Source: Rhodospirillum sp047263945
Lineage (GTDB): Bacteria > Pseudomonadota > Alphaproteobacteria > Rhodospirillales > Rhodospirillaceae
Assembly (NCBI RefSeq): GCF_047263945.1
Contig: NZ_JBLAVB010000003.1
Location: 248,001-312,000 of the forward strand
Direction of reading: 5' to 3'
Length of the DNA: 64,000 nt
In this document: positions 51,118 to 62,100 of the stretch, piece after piece
Position numbering within the stretch: the first letter of the stretch is position 1
Layout of the letters: each line of letters opens with the position of its first letter
The notes under the pieces: model-generated
Told to the model about the DNA's origin: nothing
Databases searched by the model: none
Seen by the model: the letters and a program-made list of their open reading frames with translations, nothing else
Made by a program: the position numbers and the translations under genes

Positions 51118-52272
51118 ATGCTCAAACGGGCATGGAACTGGTTAGCGAGACCGAGCCGCTTGGCTTGGAGCCTCATCCTCATCGTCGGCGTGGCCCTGGG
51201 GGCGGTGGGACTGACCGCCGGGCACGCCATTCTCAACACAACAAACAGCACAACCTTCTGCATCTCCTGTCACGAGATGGAGATTCCCTATGCGGAATAC
51301 AAGGAAAGCCCCCACTACATGAACCCCTCGGGCGTGCGGGCGGGTTGTCCCGACTGCCATGTTCCCGAATCCGGCCTGCCCTATCTCTGGGCCAAGATCC
51401 GGGCTTCGAAGGACCTCTACCACCACATTCTGGGCACCCTCTCGACACCCGAAGCCTACGAGGAACACCGCCTCGCTTTGGCTCAGGGGGTCTGGGAGCG
51501 GATGAAGGAAACCGACAGCCGCGAATGCCGCTCCTGCCATGCCTTCGACGCCATGGATATCCCGAAACAGCGGGAAGAGGCCCAAAAGAATCATCCGACC
51601 GCCATTGCAGAGGGCGCCACCTGTATCGACTGCCACAAGGGCATTGCCCATAAGCTGCCAGATATGAAGAAGGCCTTTGCCAATGCCTTCGAAAACCTGA
51701 AAAAGGACAGCGCCAGCGCCGATTTGAGCAAGGTGGCCTATTCCCTGGAAACCCTGTCGTTCACCCTGGGCAAGGATGACGCAAAGCCTTCGGGCCGGTT
51801 GCTCCCCGCCTCTCGCCTGGAGGTGCTGGCCCGGGATGGCGACAAGATCAATGTCCGCATCTCCGGATGGCGGCAGGAGGGCGCCGATACGGTTATCTAT
51901 GGCGATCAAGGCAAGCGCATCCTGGTCGCGGCCCTGACCAAAGCCGCTGCCAAAGAGGTCAAGGTCGGCGAGGCCATGACGGATCCCGAAACGGATCAGG
52001 TGTGGATGCCGGTCAGCCTGGATGTCTGGATGCCCGTGGAAGGCCTGACGGATTCCATCGATCCGATCTGGGATTACGCCGGGTCCCTCTACACCAACGA
52101 CTGCGCGGTCTGCCACGTTGTCCACCACACCGACCAGTTCCTCGCCAACCAATGGATCGGTCAGCTCAAAGCCATGGAGCGGTTCTCCCAATTGGACAAG
52201 GAGCAAAACAGGCTGGTCCTCAAGTACCTTCAGTACCACTCGAAGGACGCACCGAAAGACGGCTTGAACTAA
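51118..52272 (+). CDS. torC: TorC, membrane-anchored pentahaem c-type cytochrome
   Basis: A 384-residue NapC/NirT-type cytochrome. An N-terminal membrane anchor (residues ~15-38) is followed by four haem motifs (CISCH, CPDCH, CRSCH, CIDCH) in the NapC-like part and a fifth (CAVCH) in the C-terminal domain, which identifies TorC. It passes electrons from quinol to TorA in the periplasm. Its C-terminal domain (residues ~190-384) has the extra fold with WMPVSLDVWMPVEG. Confidence 0.93.
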   Translation: MLKRAWNWLARPSRLAWSLILIVGVALGAVGLTAGHAILNTTNSTTFCISCHEMEIPYAEYKESPHYMNPSGVRAGCPDCHVPESGLPYLWAKIRASKDLYHHILGTLSTPEAYEEHRLALAQGVWERMKETDSRECRSCHAFDAMDIPKQREEAQKNHPTAIAEGATCIDCHKGIAHKLPDMKKAFANAFENLKKDSASADLSKVAYSLETLSFTLGKDDAKPSGRLLPASRLEVLARDGDKINVRISGWRQEGADTVIYGDQGKRILVAALTKAAAKEVKVGEAMTDPETDQVWMPVSLDVWMPVEGLTDSIDPIWDYAGSLYTNDCAVCHVVHHTDQFLANQWIGQLKAMERFSQLDKEQNRLVLKYLQYHSKDAPKDGLN

Positions 52273-52282
52273 AGTGAAAATG

Positions 52283-52312
52283 GGCCAGCTTGAGTCAAGC
52301 TGGCCCCGTTTT
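52283..52312 (+). terminator. Terminator after torC
   Basis: An 11-bp inverted repeat (GGCCAGCTTGA/TCAAGCTGGCC) starts 11 bases past the torC stop and is followed by CCGTTTTC. The GTTTTCACGGGGATGACGA that follows is an arm of the element repeated at 54380 and elsewhere, so this gap also holds a partial copy of that repeat. Confidence 0.65.
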
Positions 52313-52523
52313 CACGGGGATGACGACGTAAAACGGGGATGACGAATAAAAACACCGTATTCTTTACCTTCGGAGCGGCACAAAGAAACCTGCATCCCTT
52401 AGCGCCATGCACAGGCATGGCGGAAACCTGTGAAGTCACGATCTGAATCTTGGGTTCGGCTCGACCACCCTCTGCACCCGGCCCCTCCCCTCGCAAGGGC
52501 CCGGGTGACCTTCTGAAAACGCA

Positions 52524-53180
52524 TCACGCCGTTTGGGCGTTTGCCCCATAGGTTTTGAATTTCTCCAAAACCCGGTCCATTTCCTCCTGGGACAGAAGCT
52601 CAGGCGTCCCGAGTTGGAGGATCCGCACATATTGCTGGGCCAATTCCTCGACCTCGACGGCCAGTTTGATGGCGCCGGGCAGGTCCGGACCGATGGCAAT
52701 CATTCCGTGGTGGGACAACAGACAGGCCTTGCGCCCCTCCAGGGCTGCAAGGGCGTTGTGGGACAGCTCCTCCGTCCCGAAGGTGGCATAGGGGGCAACC
52801 CGGATGTCCGAGCCCCCGGCCACGGCCACCATGTAATGGAAGGGCGGGATGGGCTTGTCCAGACAGGCCAGGACCGTGCAGAAGGGCGCATGGGTATGAA
52901 CCACCGCCCCCACATCCGGGCGACCGGCCATGATATCCAAGTGGAAACGCCACTCGCTGGACGGCTTCTTCTCCCCGCGCCAGGTTCCATCGAAGTCCAT
53001 CAGAACGATGTCCTGGGGCCGCAACGCCTCGGCCGACATGCCCGAGGGGGTGATGAGCAGACTGTCTTCGTCAACGCGCACCGACAGATTGCCCGCAGTT
53101 CCCTTGTTCAGCCCAAGGGTTTCCAGACGCCGGGCGCCATCGATCACTGCGTGACGGGCATGAATGCGGCGCATGGTCAT
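52524..53180 (-). CDS. ald2: Class II aldolase (Ald2/FucA-like, methylthioribulose-phosphate aldolase candidate)
   Basis: A 218-residue zinc aldolase. It has the substrate loop NKGTAGNLSVRV, the catalytic Glu in KPSSEWRFHL and the zinc histidines in VVHTHAPFC and LLSHHGMIAI. It is encoded with MtnP, so the likely substrate is 5-methylthioribulose-1-phosphate, cleaved to DHAP and methylthioacetaldehyde in the DHAP shunt described in Rhodospirillum rubrum. An MtnB-type dehydratase is the alternative. The ATG overlaps the stop of the mtnA remnant. Confidence 0.8.
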   Translation of the reverse strand: MTMRRIHARHAVIDGARRLETLGLNKGTAGNLSVRVDEDSLLITPSGMSAEALRPQDIVLMDFDGTWRGEKKPSSEWRFHLDIMAGRPDVGAVVHTHAPFCTVLACLDKPIPPFHYMVAVAGGSDIRVAPYATFGTEELSHNALAALEGRKACLLSHHGMIAIGPDLPGAIKLAVEVEELAQQYVRILQLGTPELLSQEEMDRVLEKFKTYGANAQTA

Positions 53181-53253
53181 CCTGCTTCCTCCGGATAGAG
53201 ACTCGACAACTCCGCTTCACGGGCCGGACAGACCCCCTGTTCGGTGATCAAGC

Positions 53254-53257
<4 letters not shown>
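53177..53257 (-). pseudogene. mtnA: mtnA remnant (in-frame deletion, 26 codons left)
   Basis: An ATG that overlaps the mtnP stop (ATGA) opens a 26-codon frame that begins M-S and then reads LITEQGVCPA with an acidic end before a TGA that overlaps the ald2 ATG. The LITE-x-GV segment is the hallmark of the C-terminal tail of MtnA, methylthioribose-1-phosphate isomerase. The ~330 codons expected between are absent. Overlaps on both sides show that this slot held mtnA in a coupled operon. The remaining peptide cannot be an enzyme. Confidence 0.75.
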
Positions 53258-54150
<893 letters not shown>

Positions 54151-54379
54151 CTGTTTCATTCCTCGTCTTGCATTCATTCGGAGGATCACCTTACAGGTGA
54201 GAGGAAACGATGGAAAGGATCCCTCTGAACGGATGGGAAAGTCCACCTGGCCACGCCCTCTCCCCTGCGCCCCCCCCAGGGGTCCGGAGAAAGTCCGGAA
54301 ACGCAACCAAAAGCATCCTTCCCGCCTGCGCGCTATGGCATGCCCGTTTCTTTTATTGAGCTCTAAGTTTTTTTACGTC

Positions 54380-54502
54380 GTCATTCCCGCGCAGGCGGGA
54401 ATCCAGGGTGGGAACCGGGGACGGAAGCGGTTGACGCAACAGGTGCGCACTTCACTAACGCTTCCGAAATCAACCCTGGATCCCCGTTTTCACGGGGATG
54501 AG
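54380..54502. repeat. ~123-bp inverted-repeat element, copy A
   Basis: Starts GTCATTCCCGCGCAGGCGGG and ends CCCCGTTTTCACGGGGATGA. Inner arms CCAGGGT and ACCCTGG pair across a core containing GCGGTTGACGC. Copies B-E at 56222, 57355, 57678 and 63036 share ends, core and length. No ORF is inside, so it is a REP/MITE-like unit. It fills the gap between mtnP and hsdM; the rest of the gap (54151-54379 and 54503-54670) shows nothing else. Confidence 0.85.
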
Positions 54503-54670
54503 GAAGGAAAAAATATGAGAGCCAAATTAAGAAACGGCCATCCCTTGGTACCGGCGCGGGAAGGGCGGCTAAGTCATTGAAATGACGAGAGCCATTTCGG
54601 ATTAGGCTCTTGCGAGGGTTTGTTCTAGACTGCGGACCATAGTCAAAAACCCTTTGGACTCCCGATCCCC

Positions 54671-56164
54671 ATGGCCATCCTCACCCTCGATCAGCTTGAA
54701 GGCCACCTCTGGCGGGCCGCCGATATCCTGCGCGGCTCCATCGATGCCAGCGACTACAAGCATTACATTTTCGGCCTGCTTTTCTACAAACGCCTCTGCG
54801 ACGTGTGGGAGGAAGAGTACGAGGATCGGATGGCGAAATACGACGACGCCGAGCTCGCCGCCGATCCGGAGGAACACCGCTTCCATATCCCCGAGGGGCA
54901 TTTCTGGAAGGACGTCCGAAAGCACACCACCGACATCGGCGCGCATCTGAACGCCGCCTTCCATGCCATTGAAGACGCCAACCACCGCCTGCGGGGTGTT
55001 TTCCAGGATGTGGACTTCAACAACAAGGAGCGGTTCCCCGACGCCGCCCTGGAAAAGCTCCTCCAGCATTTCGAGACCCACCGCCTGCGCAAGGTGGATG
55101 TGGAACCGGACGTGTTGGGGCAGGCCTATGAATACCTGATCTCCCAATTCGCCGACGACGCGGGGAAGAAGGGCGGGGAGTTCTACACGCCGAAAATGGT
55201 CGTCCGCCTGATCGTCGATTGCCTGCAACCCCAGGAAGGCCACTCCATCTACGATCCCACCTGCGGGTCGGGGGGCATGCTGCTGGAGGCCGTCCATCAC
55301 CTGGAACGCCAGGGCAAGAACCCGCGCAGCCTCTCCCTGTTTGGCCAGGAACGGAACCTCAACACCTGGGCCATCGCCCAGATGAACCTGTTCCTCCATG
55401 ACATCGACGACGCCGATATCGCCCGGGGGGACACCCTGATCAACCCCAAACACCGCATCGGCGACAGCAAGGCCATCCGCACCTTTGACCGGGTCTTGGC
55501 CAACCCGCCCTTCTCCCTGAAGCAATGGGGGCATGAGGTCTGGAGCACCGGCGACCCCTACGCCCGCGACCGCTACGGCTGTCCGCCGAAATCCTACGGC
55601 GACCTCGCCTTCGTCCAACATATGGTCGCCAGCCTGCGGGAAAGCGGCATGCTGGGCGTCGTCCTTCCCCATGGCATCCTGTTCCGGGGCGGAGCGGAAG
55701 GCCGCATCCGCGAGGGCATGCTGAAGGACGATATCATCGAGGCGGTCATCGGACTGGCCCCGAACCTGTTCTATGGCGCGGGCATCCCCGCCTGCATCCT
55801 GATCATCCGCAAGACCAAACCCGCCGCGCGCAAGGGCAAGGTCCTGGTGATCAACGGTGTGGAGCAGTTCGTCGAAGGCAAGGCCCAGAACCACCTGTCC
55901 GAGGCCAATGTCGCGGCCCTGGCGGCGGCCTTCCACGGCTTCACCGACATCGAGCGTTTTGCCCGGGTGGTGCCCCTGGAGGAAATCGCCGCCAACGACC
56001 ACAACCTCAACATCAGCCGCTACGTCCATGTGACCGAGGCGGAAGAAGACCTGGACGTGGCCGAGGAAGTCGCCAAGCTTTTGGACCTGCGGAAGAAGCG
56101 GGACGCAGCGGAAGCCAAGATGATGGGGTTCCTGAAGGACCTTGGTTACCTGCCAGAGGGCTAA
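54671..56164 (+). CDS. hsdM: Type I restriction-modification methyltransferase subunit
   Basis: A 497-residue HsdM. The N-terminal helical domain (MAILTLDQLEGHLWRAADIL) is followed by the SAM-binding motif I (YDPTCGSGGMLLEAVHHLER) and the catalytic NPPF motif (VLANPPFSLKQWG) of N6-adenine methylases, and later LPHGILFRGGAEGRIR. The C-terminal coiled part (LDLRKKRDAAEAKMMGFLKD) probably contacts HsdS. It is separated from hsdS by 1.76 kb holding an XRE gene and three repeat copies. Confidence 0.94.
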   Translation: MAILTLDQLEGHLWRAADILRGSIDASDYKHYIFGLLFYKRLCDVWEEEYEDRMAKYDDAELAADPEEHRFHIPEGHFWKDVRKHTTDIGAHLNAAFHAIEDANHRLRGVFQDVDFNNKERFPDAALEKLLQHFETHRLRKVDVEPDVLGQAYEYLISQFADDAGKKGGEFYTPKMVVRLIVDCLQPQEGHSIYDPTCGSGGMLLEAVHHLERQGKNPRSLSLFGQERNLNTWAIAQMNLFLHDIDDADIARGDTLINPKHRIGDSKAIRTFDRVLANPPFSLKQWGHEVWSTGDPYARDRYGCPPKSYGDLAFVQHMVASLRESGMLGVVLPHGILFRGGAEGRIREGMLKDDIIEAVIGLAPNLFYGAGIPACILIIRKTKPAARKGKVLVINGVEQFVEGKAQNHLSEANVAALAAAFHGFTDIERFARVVPLEEIAANDHNLNISRYVHVTEAEEDLDVAEEVAKLLDLRKKRDAAEAKMMGFLKDLGYLPEG

Positions 56165-56221
56165 GGGCTGCCCCCTTTCTCGAGTTCACTGTGGCGCGGA
56201 GGGAACGTTTTGTTTTTATTC

Positions 56222-56344
56222 GTCATTCCCGCGTACGCGGGAATCCAGGGTGGGAACCGGGGACGGAAGCGGTTGACGCAACAGGAGCGCACTTCACTAA
56301 CGCTTCCGAAATCAACCCTGGATCCCCGTTTTCACGGGGATGAC
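56222..56344. repeat. ~123-bp inverted-repeat element, copy B
   Basis: Nearly the same as copy A, with GCGTACGCGG in the first hairpin. It lies 58 bases past hsdM. The remaining bases to the XRE gene (56345-56784) hold no supported gene. Confidence 0.85.
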
Positions 56345-56784
56345 GAATAAAATATTGAACTTCGGAGCGGCACAGAAAAACGTGCATCCCTCAGCGCCCG
56401 GGTGGGAAAGCCCCATAAAATCCGGACCGGTGATCTCTTGATGGTAGATCACACGCCACCGTTCGCGGTACACTCTCGATTGTGTCCACCTCAGTGATGG
56501 GCAAAGCGGCGTCGAGGGTGGCTGCAACCACCCCCAACGCCTAACCGCAACCCTGCTTGAGCTAAGAAAGTGAGCAAGGTCATGGCTAACGCCTGTTATA
56601 TCCCATTGTCCGCCGTTTCCACAAATTCGTCCTGCTTGCGGGGCGAACCTGGGGGCGCGCTGGCCGGGGGTTGAGGGAGGACGCCGGGCGGGCCGGGTTA
56701 TCCGGAGGCCTGTTTGCCCATGTCCCCGCTCTGACCCGGTCCGTTTCGGCGGTTCTCCCCGGCCTCCGGTCGGATTTTCCGACC

Positions 56785-57225
56785 ATGGAAAACAGCACCC
56801 TTTCCCCGAAGGCGGGAGGGGGGCGCGATGCTGCGCCCACGCCCGTTGATATCAGTGTTGGACGCCGCTTGCGTTGGCTGCGGCGGTCCAGGGGCCTCTC
56901 CACAAGGGAGCTTGCCGATCATGTTGGCTTCTCCGGTGCTCAGCTTATGAAATACGAGCTGGGGACCAATCGAATCAGCGCGAGCCGCCTTTATGGCTTG
57001 GCCTGTGCCCTTGGTGTGACGCCCTCCTTTTTCTTCGAGGACCTGCCGTCTCCCACGGGCGAGCCGATCCCGGAGGGGGCGGAGATGATGACCCACCCCC
57101 TGACCTGGGAGATGCTGAGGGCTTTTGAGGGGATCCGGTCTTCCGCGCAGAAGCAAGCGGCCTATGCGCTTTTGCTCAGCATGGCGGCCTGTTTCGACGC
57201 ACCCATCGAGAAAGTCATGCGGTAA
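56785..57225 (+). CDS. XRE-family regulator within the hsd locus
   Basis: A 146-residue protein with a helix-turn-helix at about residues 25-80 (VGRRLRWLRRSRGLSTRELA, then FSGAQLMKYELGTNRISASR) and a helical C-terminus (MLRAFEGIRSSAQKQAAYAL). This form, with the FFFEDLPSP linker, is common among alphaproteobacterial XRE regulators. It may control hsd expression. The ATG at 56785 is preferred; the frame runs upstream, but that part is GC-rich and unlike the family. Confidence 0.78.
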   Translation: MENSTLSPKAGGGRDAAPTPVDISVGRRLRWLRRSRGLSTRELADHVGFSGAQLMKYELGTNRISASRLYGLACALGVTPSFFFEDLPSPTGEPIPEGAEMMTHPLTWEMLRAFEGIRSSAQKQAAYALLLSMAACFDAPIEKVMR

Positions 57226-57354
57226 CGTCAAAGGGGTCCGTCTTGGCCGCGTTCGCGGGGATGACGACGTACAAAAACACGATAGCCCAATAAAGAAACC
57301 TGCCCCCCTGAGCGCCCAACCCGAAATGCCTCTCACTGTTTCAACAACTTGGTC

Positions 57355-57477
57355 GTCATTCCCGCGCAGGCGGGAATCCAGGGTGGGGACCGGGGACGGA
57401 AGCGGTTGACGCAACAGGAGCGCCCGTCACCGACAGCGCCGAAATCAACCCTGGATCCCCGCGGACGAGGGGATGAC
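57355..57477. repeat. ~123-bp inverted-repeat element, copy C
   Basis: Same ends and core as copy A; the last hairpin reads CCCCGCGGACGAGGGG. It lies between the XRE gene and hsdS. Confidence 0.85.
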
Positions 57478-57677
57478 GACGGAAAAAACCTTAGAGCCCA
57501 ATGAAGAAAATCGTTTATCCTTTGGCGTGAAATCGGGGATGACACGGGCCGAACGCCGTGACGCGTTCCATGCCCCTCGATGGGACGCGGAAAAACTCCG
57601 GAAATGCTCCAACATCGTCCTTCCCGCGCAGGCGCTATGGCATGCAGGTTTCTTTATTTCGCTCTAAGATTTTTTCC

Positions 57678-57803
57678 GTCGCCCTTCCCGCGCACGCGGG
57701 ACTCCAGGGTGGGGACAACGGACCTATGCGGTTGACGCGATCTGAGCACCCTTCACTGACGCCTCCGAAATCAACCCTGGATCCCCGCGTCCGCGGGGAT
57801 GAC
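57678..57803. repeat. ~123-bp inverted-repeat element, copy D (diverged)
   Basis: A weaker copy (GTCGCCCTTCCCGCGCACGCG at the start, CCCCGCGTCCGCGGGGATGAC at the end, core GCGGTTGACGC). It lies 200 bases after copy C. A 30-codon frame at 57837-57929 runs from here into the hsdS start (ATGA overlap) and may couple translation. Confidence 0.75.
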
Positions 57804-57925
57804 GACACAAGAGGTGTCCCACTGCCTATTCATCCGATGCGCCCCCTGCTGACCACCGCCGGACGGACCAATCACGAGCAGAGAAAGCAGGCCGACGCCA
57901 AGGCCACCAAACGGGAGACCGGACG

Positions 57926-59152
57926 ATGAGAGTTCCGGAGGGGTGGCGGGAAACGACGCTAGCGTCCATTGCGGAACATGTTACCAAGAAATGGGAGCCT
58001 GTGGATGGTGGGGAACATTCCTACCTGGGTTTGGAGCACCTCGAGCAAGGAACTGGCCGCATTCTCAAAACGAATGGCTCGGATGACCTATCCAGCCTAA
58101 AGACCAAGTTTCAGGCTGGAGACGTGCTGTTCGGGAAACTCCGCCCTAATTTGCGTAAGACGGCCCACCCCAAGTTCGACGGAATTTGCTCGACGGACAT
58201 CATAGCGGTAAGGGCGAAACCGTTCATTGACCCTGCCTACCTGTTTTACACTCTGAATCGTTCTGACACGTTCAACCACGCCATCAAATCAGCGGCAGGA
58301 ACCAAAATGCCGCGAACATCTTGGAAACTGATGGGCGAGTTTCGATTTTGCCTTCCCCCCCTCCCCGAACAACGCCGTATCGCCGAAATCCTGTCCAGCG
58401 TGGACGAAGCCATTGCCGCGACGCAGGCGCTCATTGAGCAAACCCGCGTGGTCAAGCAGGGCGCCCTGAAACGCCTGCTGACCAAGGGCATCGGTCACAC
58501 CCGTTTCAAACAGACGGAGATCGGGGAGCTTCCGGAGGGGTGGGAGGCGCTTACTCTCCAAGACTTGTGCGCCAAGATTACGGACGGTTCCCATCAAACG
58601 GTGAAAACGACGGATTCAGGTGTGCCGTTTCTTTATGTGTCCTGCATTCGTGATGGGCAGATCGTTTGGGAAAAAGCGGGAGCCGTAGATCCCGCCATCT
58701 ACAAAACAATCTCAAAGGGCCGAGAGGCACGAAAGGGATGTGTTCTCTACACAGCCGTAGGTTCCTACGGGCACGCTGTCGCCCTGGACAAAGATTATGA
58801 TCTCTCATTTCAGAGGCATATTGCTTACCTGAAGCCCATAAAGGAACGGCTGCTTCCAGAATACTTATCCGAATTCCTGAATAGCGAAATCGGTAGGCGT
58901 TACGCGGATAGCGTCGCGGTGGGAAATGCCCAGAAGACAGTCACGCTCAAGAAGATAAAGGAACAAATTCTCGCCGTTCCTCCAATTTCTGAACAGGTGT
59001 CATTCATCAATAAACTGAGCCATTTCAACGAAAGTATACGCTTGGGTGAGAAAAAAAATGCACTGTTAAGAACAACCAAAGCCGCCCTCCTATCCGCCCT
59101 GCTAACCGGTCGCAAGCGGGTGTCATTCGCCGAAGAGACCGCCGCCGAATAA
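57926..59152 (+). CDS. hsdS: Type I restriction-modification specificity subunit
   Basis: A 408-residue HsdS with two target-recognition domains. TRD1 starts MRVPEGWRETTLASIAEHVT and ends in the first conserved helix (LPPLPEQRRIAEILSSVDEA, then LIEQTRVVKQGALKRLLTKG). TRD2 starts IGELPEGWEALTLQDLCAKI and ends at the second conserved helix (VPPISEQVSFINKLSHFNES). Both repeats are complete, so it should recognise a bipartite site. The target cannot be read from sequence. The part 58590-59100 is less GC-rich than hsdM and hsdR, consistent with TRD exchange. Confidence 0.93.
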   Translation: MRVPEGWRETTLASIAEHVTKKWEPVDGGEHSYLGLEHLEQGTGRILKTNGSDDLSSLKTKFQAGDVLFGKLRPNLRKTAHPKFDGICSTDIIAVRAKPFIDPAYLFYTLNRSDTFNHAIKSAAGTKMPRTSWKLMGEFRFCLPPLPEQRRIAEILSSVDEAIAATQALIEQTRVVKQGALKRLLTKGIGHTRFKQTEIGELPEGWEALTLQDLCAKITDGSHQTVKTTDSGVPFLYVSCIRDGQIVWEKAGAVDPAIYKTISKGREARKGCVLYTAVGSYGHAVALDKDYDLSFQRHIAYLKPIKERLLPEYLSEFLNSEIGRRYADSVAVGNAQKTVTLKKIKEQILAVPPISEQVSFINKLSHFNESIRLGEKKNALLRTTKAALLSALLTGRKRVSFAEETAAE

Positions 59153-59175
59153 GCCACAAAAAAGGAAACGCGACC

Positions 59176-62100
59176 ATGGGCATGGAATGGCATCTGGCGG
59201 AGAAACCGACCCTCGATTGTCTGGCGGGCATGGGTTACGCGGTCATCCCGCCCGCCGACCATGCCGCCCTCCGCGATGGCGAGAATCAGGTGCTCTTGCG
59301 TCCTCCCCTCGTCGAGGCCCTCAAGCGGATCAACGGGCTGTCCGACGCCGACGCCCAGGCCGCCTATACCGACCTTGTCGCCGTCTCCGATAACGAAAAG
59401 TGGCTCGCCATCCAGCGGGGGGAGTTCAGCCGGACCGTGCAGGGCAAGGCGACGCATCAGACCATCCGCGTCATCGATTTTCTCCATCCCGAAAACAACC
59501 GCTTCACCGTCACCAACCAGTTCCGCGTGAAAGCCGAGGTCACCCGCATTCCCGATCTGGTGATCCACGTCAACGGCATCCCCCTGGTGGTCATCGAGTG
59601 CAAAAGCCCGGTCAACACCAAGGACAAAAGCGGCGAGGCCTTCGAGCAGATCCGCCAGTACGAGCGGGACATCCCCCGCCTGTTCCTGTCCAATGCCTTC
59701 ACCCTCGTCACCGATGGCACCAACTGCCTCTATGGCGCGACGGGCAGCCCCTCGAAGTTTTTCGGCTCCTGGCGGGATCCCTGGCCCCGGACGGTCGGGG
59801 AGTTTCCCGATGCCCTCTCCCTGGGGCTCTGGAGCCTGTTGGAGCCCGCCCGCCTGCTCGACCTGATCGCCCATTTCATCGTCTTCGAACGGACCGACGG
59901 TGGGAAAGTCGTCAAGAAAATCTGCCGGTATCAGCAGTTCCGGGCGGTCAACAAGATCGTTGACCGCGTGACCAAGGGAACGCAGCGACAGGGCTTGATC
60001 TGGCACACCCAGGGGTCGGGCAAGTCCCTGACCATGGTCTATGCCGCCCTGAAGCTGAAGACCCACCGCACGGTCTCCTCCCCCGAGCTGGCCAATCCGA
60101 ACATCATGGTACTGACCGACCGGGTGGACCTGCACAACCAGATCAGCGGCACCTTCATTGCCTGCGGCCTTCCCAACCCCATCGCCGTGGAAAAGATCGA
60201 GGATCTCCACGCCCTCATCCGCACGGGCAAGGAGGGGCTGACGGTCCTTTCGACCATCTTCAAGTTCCAGGGCTCGAAAAAACCGATTCCCCAGTCCGCC
60301 AATTGGATTGTCATGGTCGACGAATGCCACCGCACCCAGGACAAGGACCTGGGGGCCTTTTTGCGGAAAAGCCTGCCCGACGCCCGCCTCTTCGGCTTCA
60401 CCGGCACGCCGGTCAAGAAGGATGAGCGGAATACCTACAAGAATTTCGGGGTCCCGGGGGAAGGCTATCTGGACAAATACGGCATTGACGACGCCGTGGC
60501 CGACGGGGCGACCCTGCCTATTTTCTACACGGGGCGCAAGACGGACTGGCATATTGACGAGGCCAAGATCGACATCCTGTTCGACCAATGGTTCATCGAC
60601 CTGCCCGACGACAAACTGGCCGAGGTGAAGAAGAAGGGGGTGACCCTCGCCGATCTGGTCAAACACCCCAAGCGGATCGCCCTGATCGCCTATGACATCT
60701 GGACCCACTTCAAGGCCCATGCCCGCCCCGATGGCTTCAAGGCCCAGATCGTCGCCTTCGACCGGGAGGCGGTGATCCTCTACAAACGCGCCCTGGACGC
60801 CGTCATTGCGGAAGATCTGATGGGGGCCGATCAGATGGGGGGGAACCTGTCCGAGGAGGAGGCCCGGGCCGAAGCCGCCAGCCTGTCGGCCTGCGTCTAC
60901 TCCGCCGCCCAGGAGGACGCCAAGCCCAGCGAGGATGAGCGGATCGACGCCCTCCGCGCCGACCTCCGCTGCCACTTCCTGGACGCCGACGCGGAGAAGG
61001 AGGTGAAACGGCGCTTCGGGATCAAGGGCGAGAAGCCCGAGTTCCTGATCGTCTGTGACAAGCTGCTGACGGGCTTTGATGCCCCCATCGAATCCGTCAT
61101 GTACCTGGACAAACCCCTGAAGGAGCACAGCTTGCTCCAGGCCATCGCCCGCACCAACCGCGTCGCCGATGCCCAAAAACGCAACGGCCTGATCGTCGAT
61201 TACATCGGGGTCTCCAACAACTTGGACGCGGCCCTGGCCTCCTACCGGGCGGACGATGTCCAGAACGCCATGCGGAGCCTCGACGACCTGCGCAACCAGC
61301 TTCGCGCCGCCCATGGCGAGGTCCTGCGGATGATGAAGGGCGTGAAGCGCTCCGGCCGGTTGGACAAGGACGGTCTGAAAGGCGAGTTTGACGCCCTGAT
61401 CGCCCTGTTGAAGGGGGAGGAGCAGTGGTACCTTTTCCGCACCAAGGCCCGGGCGTTTATCGCCGCCTACGAGGCCGTCAGCCCCGATCCGGCGGTCCTG
61501 GACGTCCGCGAGGACCTCAAATGGGTGGCGACCTTCCTGCGCTATGGCACCCAGGTTTTCGAGAAACGGGAGGCCTTCGATCAGATGGAGTACAGCCGCA
61601 AGATCCGCGACATGCTGGACCAGCACCTGATGGCCACCGGCTTGAGCGTCACGGTGACCCTGCGGGCCATCACCGATCCGGACTTCTGGGAGGACTTCGA
61701 GACCGAGGGCAAGAGTGAATCCGACATCCAGGAAGCCGCCATCCGCAAGACCGCCGAAACCCGACGCACGGTGACGGAACGGATCAGCCAGAACGCACAT
61801 CAATACGGAAAGTTCTCCGACCGCCTGAGGGAACTCCTGAAGCGGATGGACGCCGCCCAGGTGTCCTGGGCCGACCTTCTGAAGGAGACGGAGGAGCTGG
61901 CCAGGGATATCCGGGCGGAAGACCGCGCCCATGAGGGCAGCGGCTTGTCCCGGGGGGCCTATGGCCTCCTCCAGGTGATCCACAGCTTCGCTGAGGAGGG
62001 GAGCGATGGGGAGGGCTTGGCCCAGGTCATCGCCGGTCTGTACGAAAGCGACGAGACCGCTCCCCGGCTTTGGCAGGAGAAGGAGGGATTGCGAAAAAGC

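Noticed and set aside
54602..56029. A 475-codon open frame on the minus strand
   Set aside because: It is antisense to hsdM, which has all methylase motifs; the antisense product shows no recognisable family.
56312..56527. A minus-strand frame reading VYRERWRVIYHQEI, considered as a RelE-like toxin fragment
   Set aside because: Too short, its end runs into repeat copy B, and it has no antitoxin partner; the likeness is limited to a few residues.
54380..57803. Repeat copies A-D considered as a CRISPR array
   Set aside because: The units are ~123 bp, widely and unevenly spaced with genes between them, have inverted-repeat ends, and no cas gene is present.
58900..61983. A 1027-codon open frame on the minus strand
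   Set aside because: It lies opposite hsdR, whose domains and motifs are complete. The frame is a shadow of high-GC codon use and its translation has no domain-like sequence.
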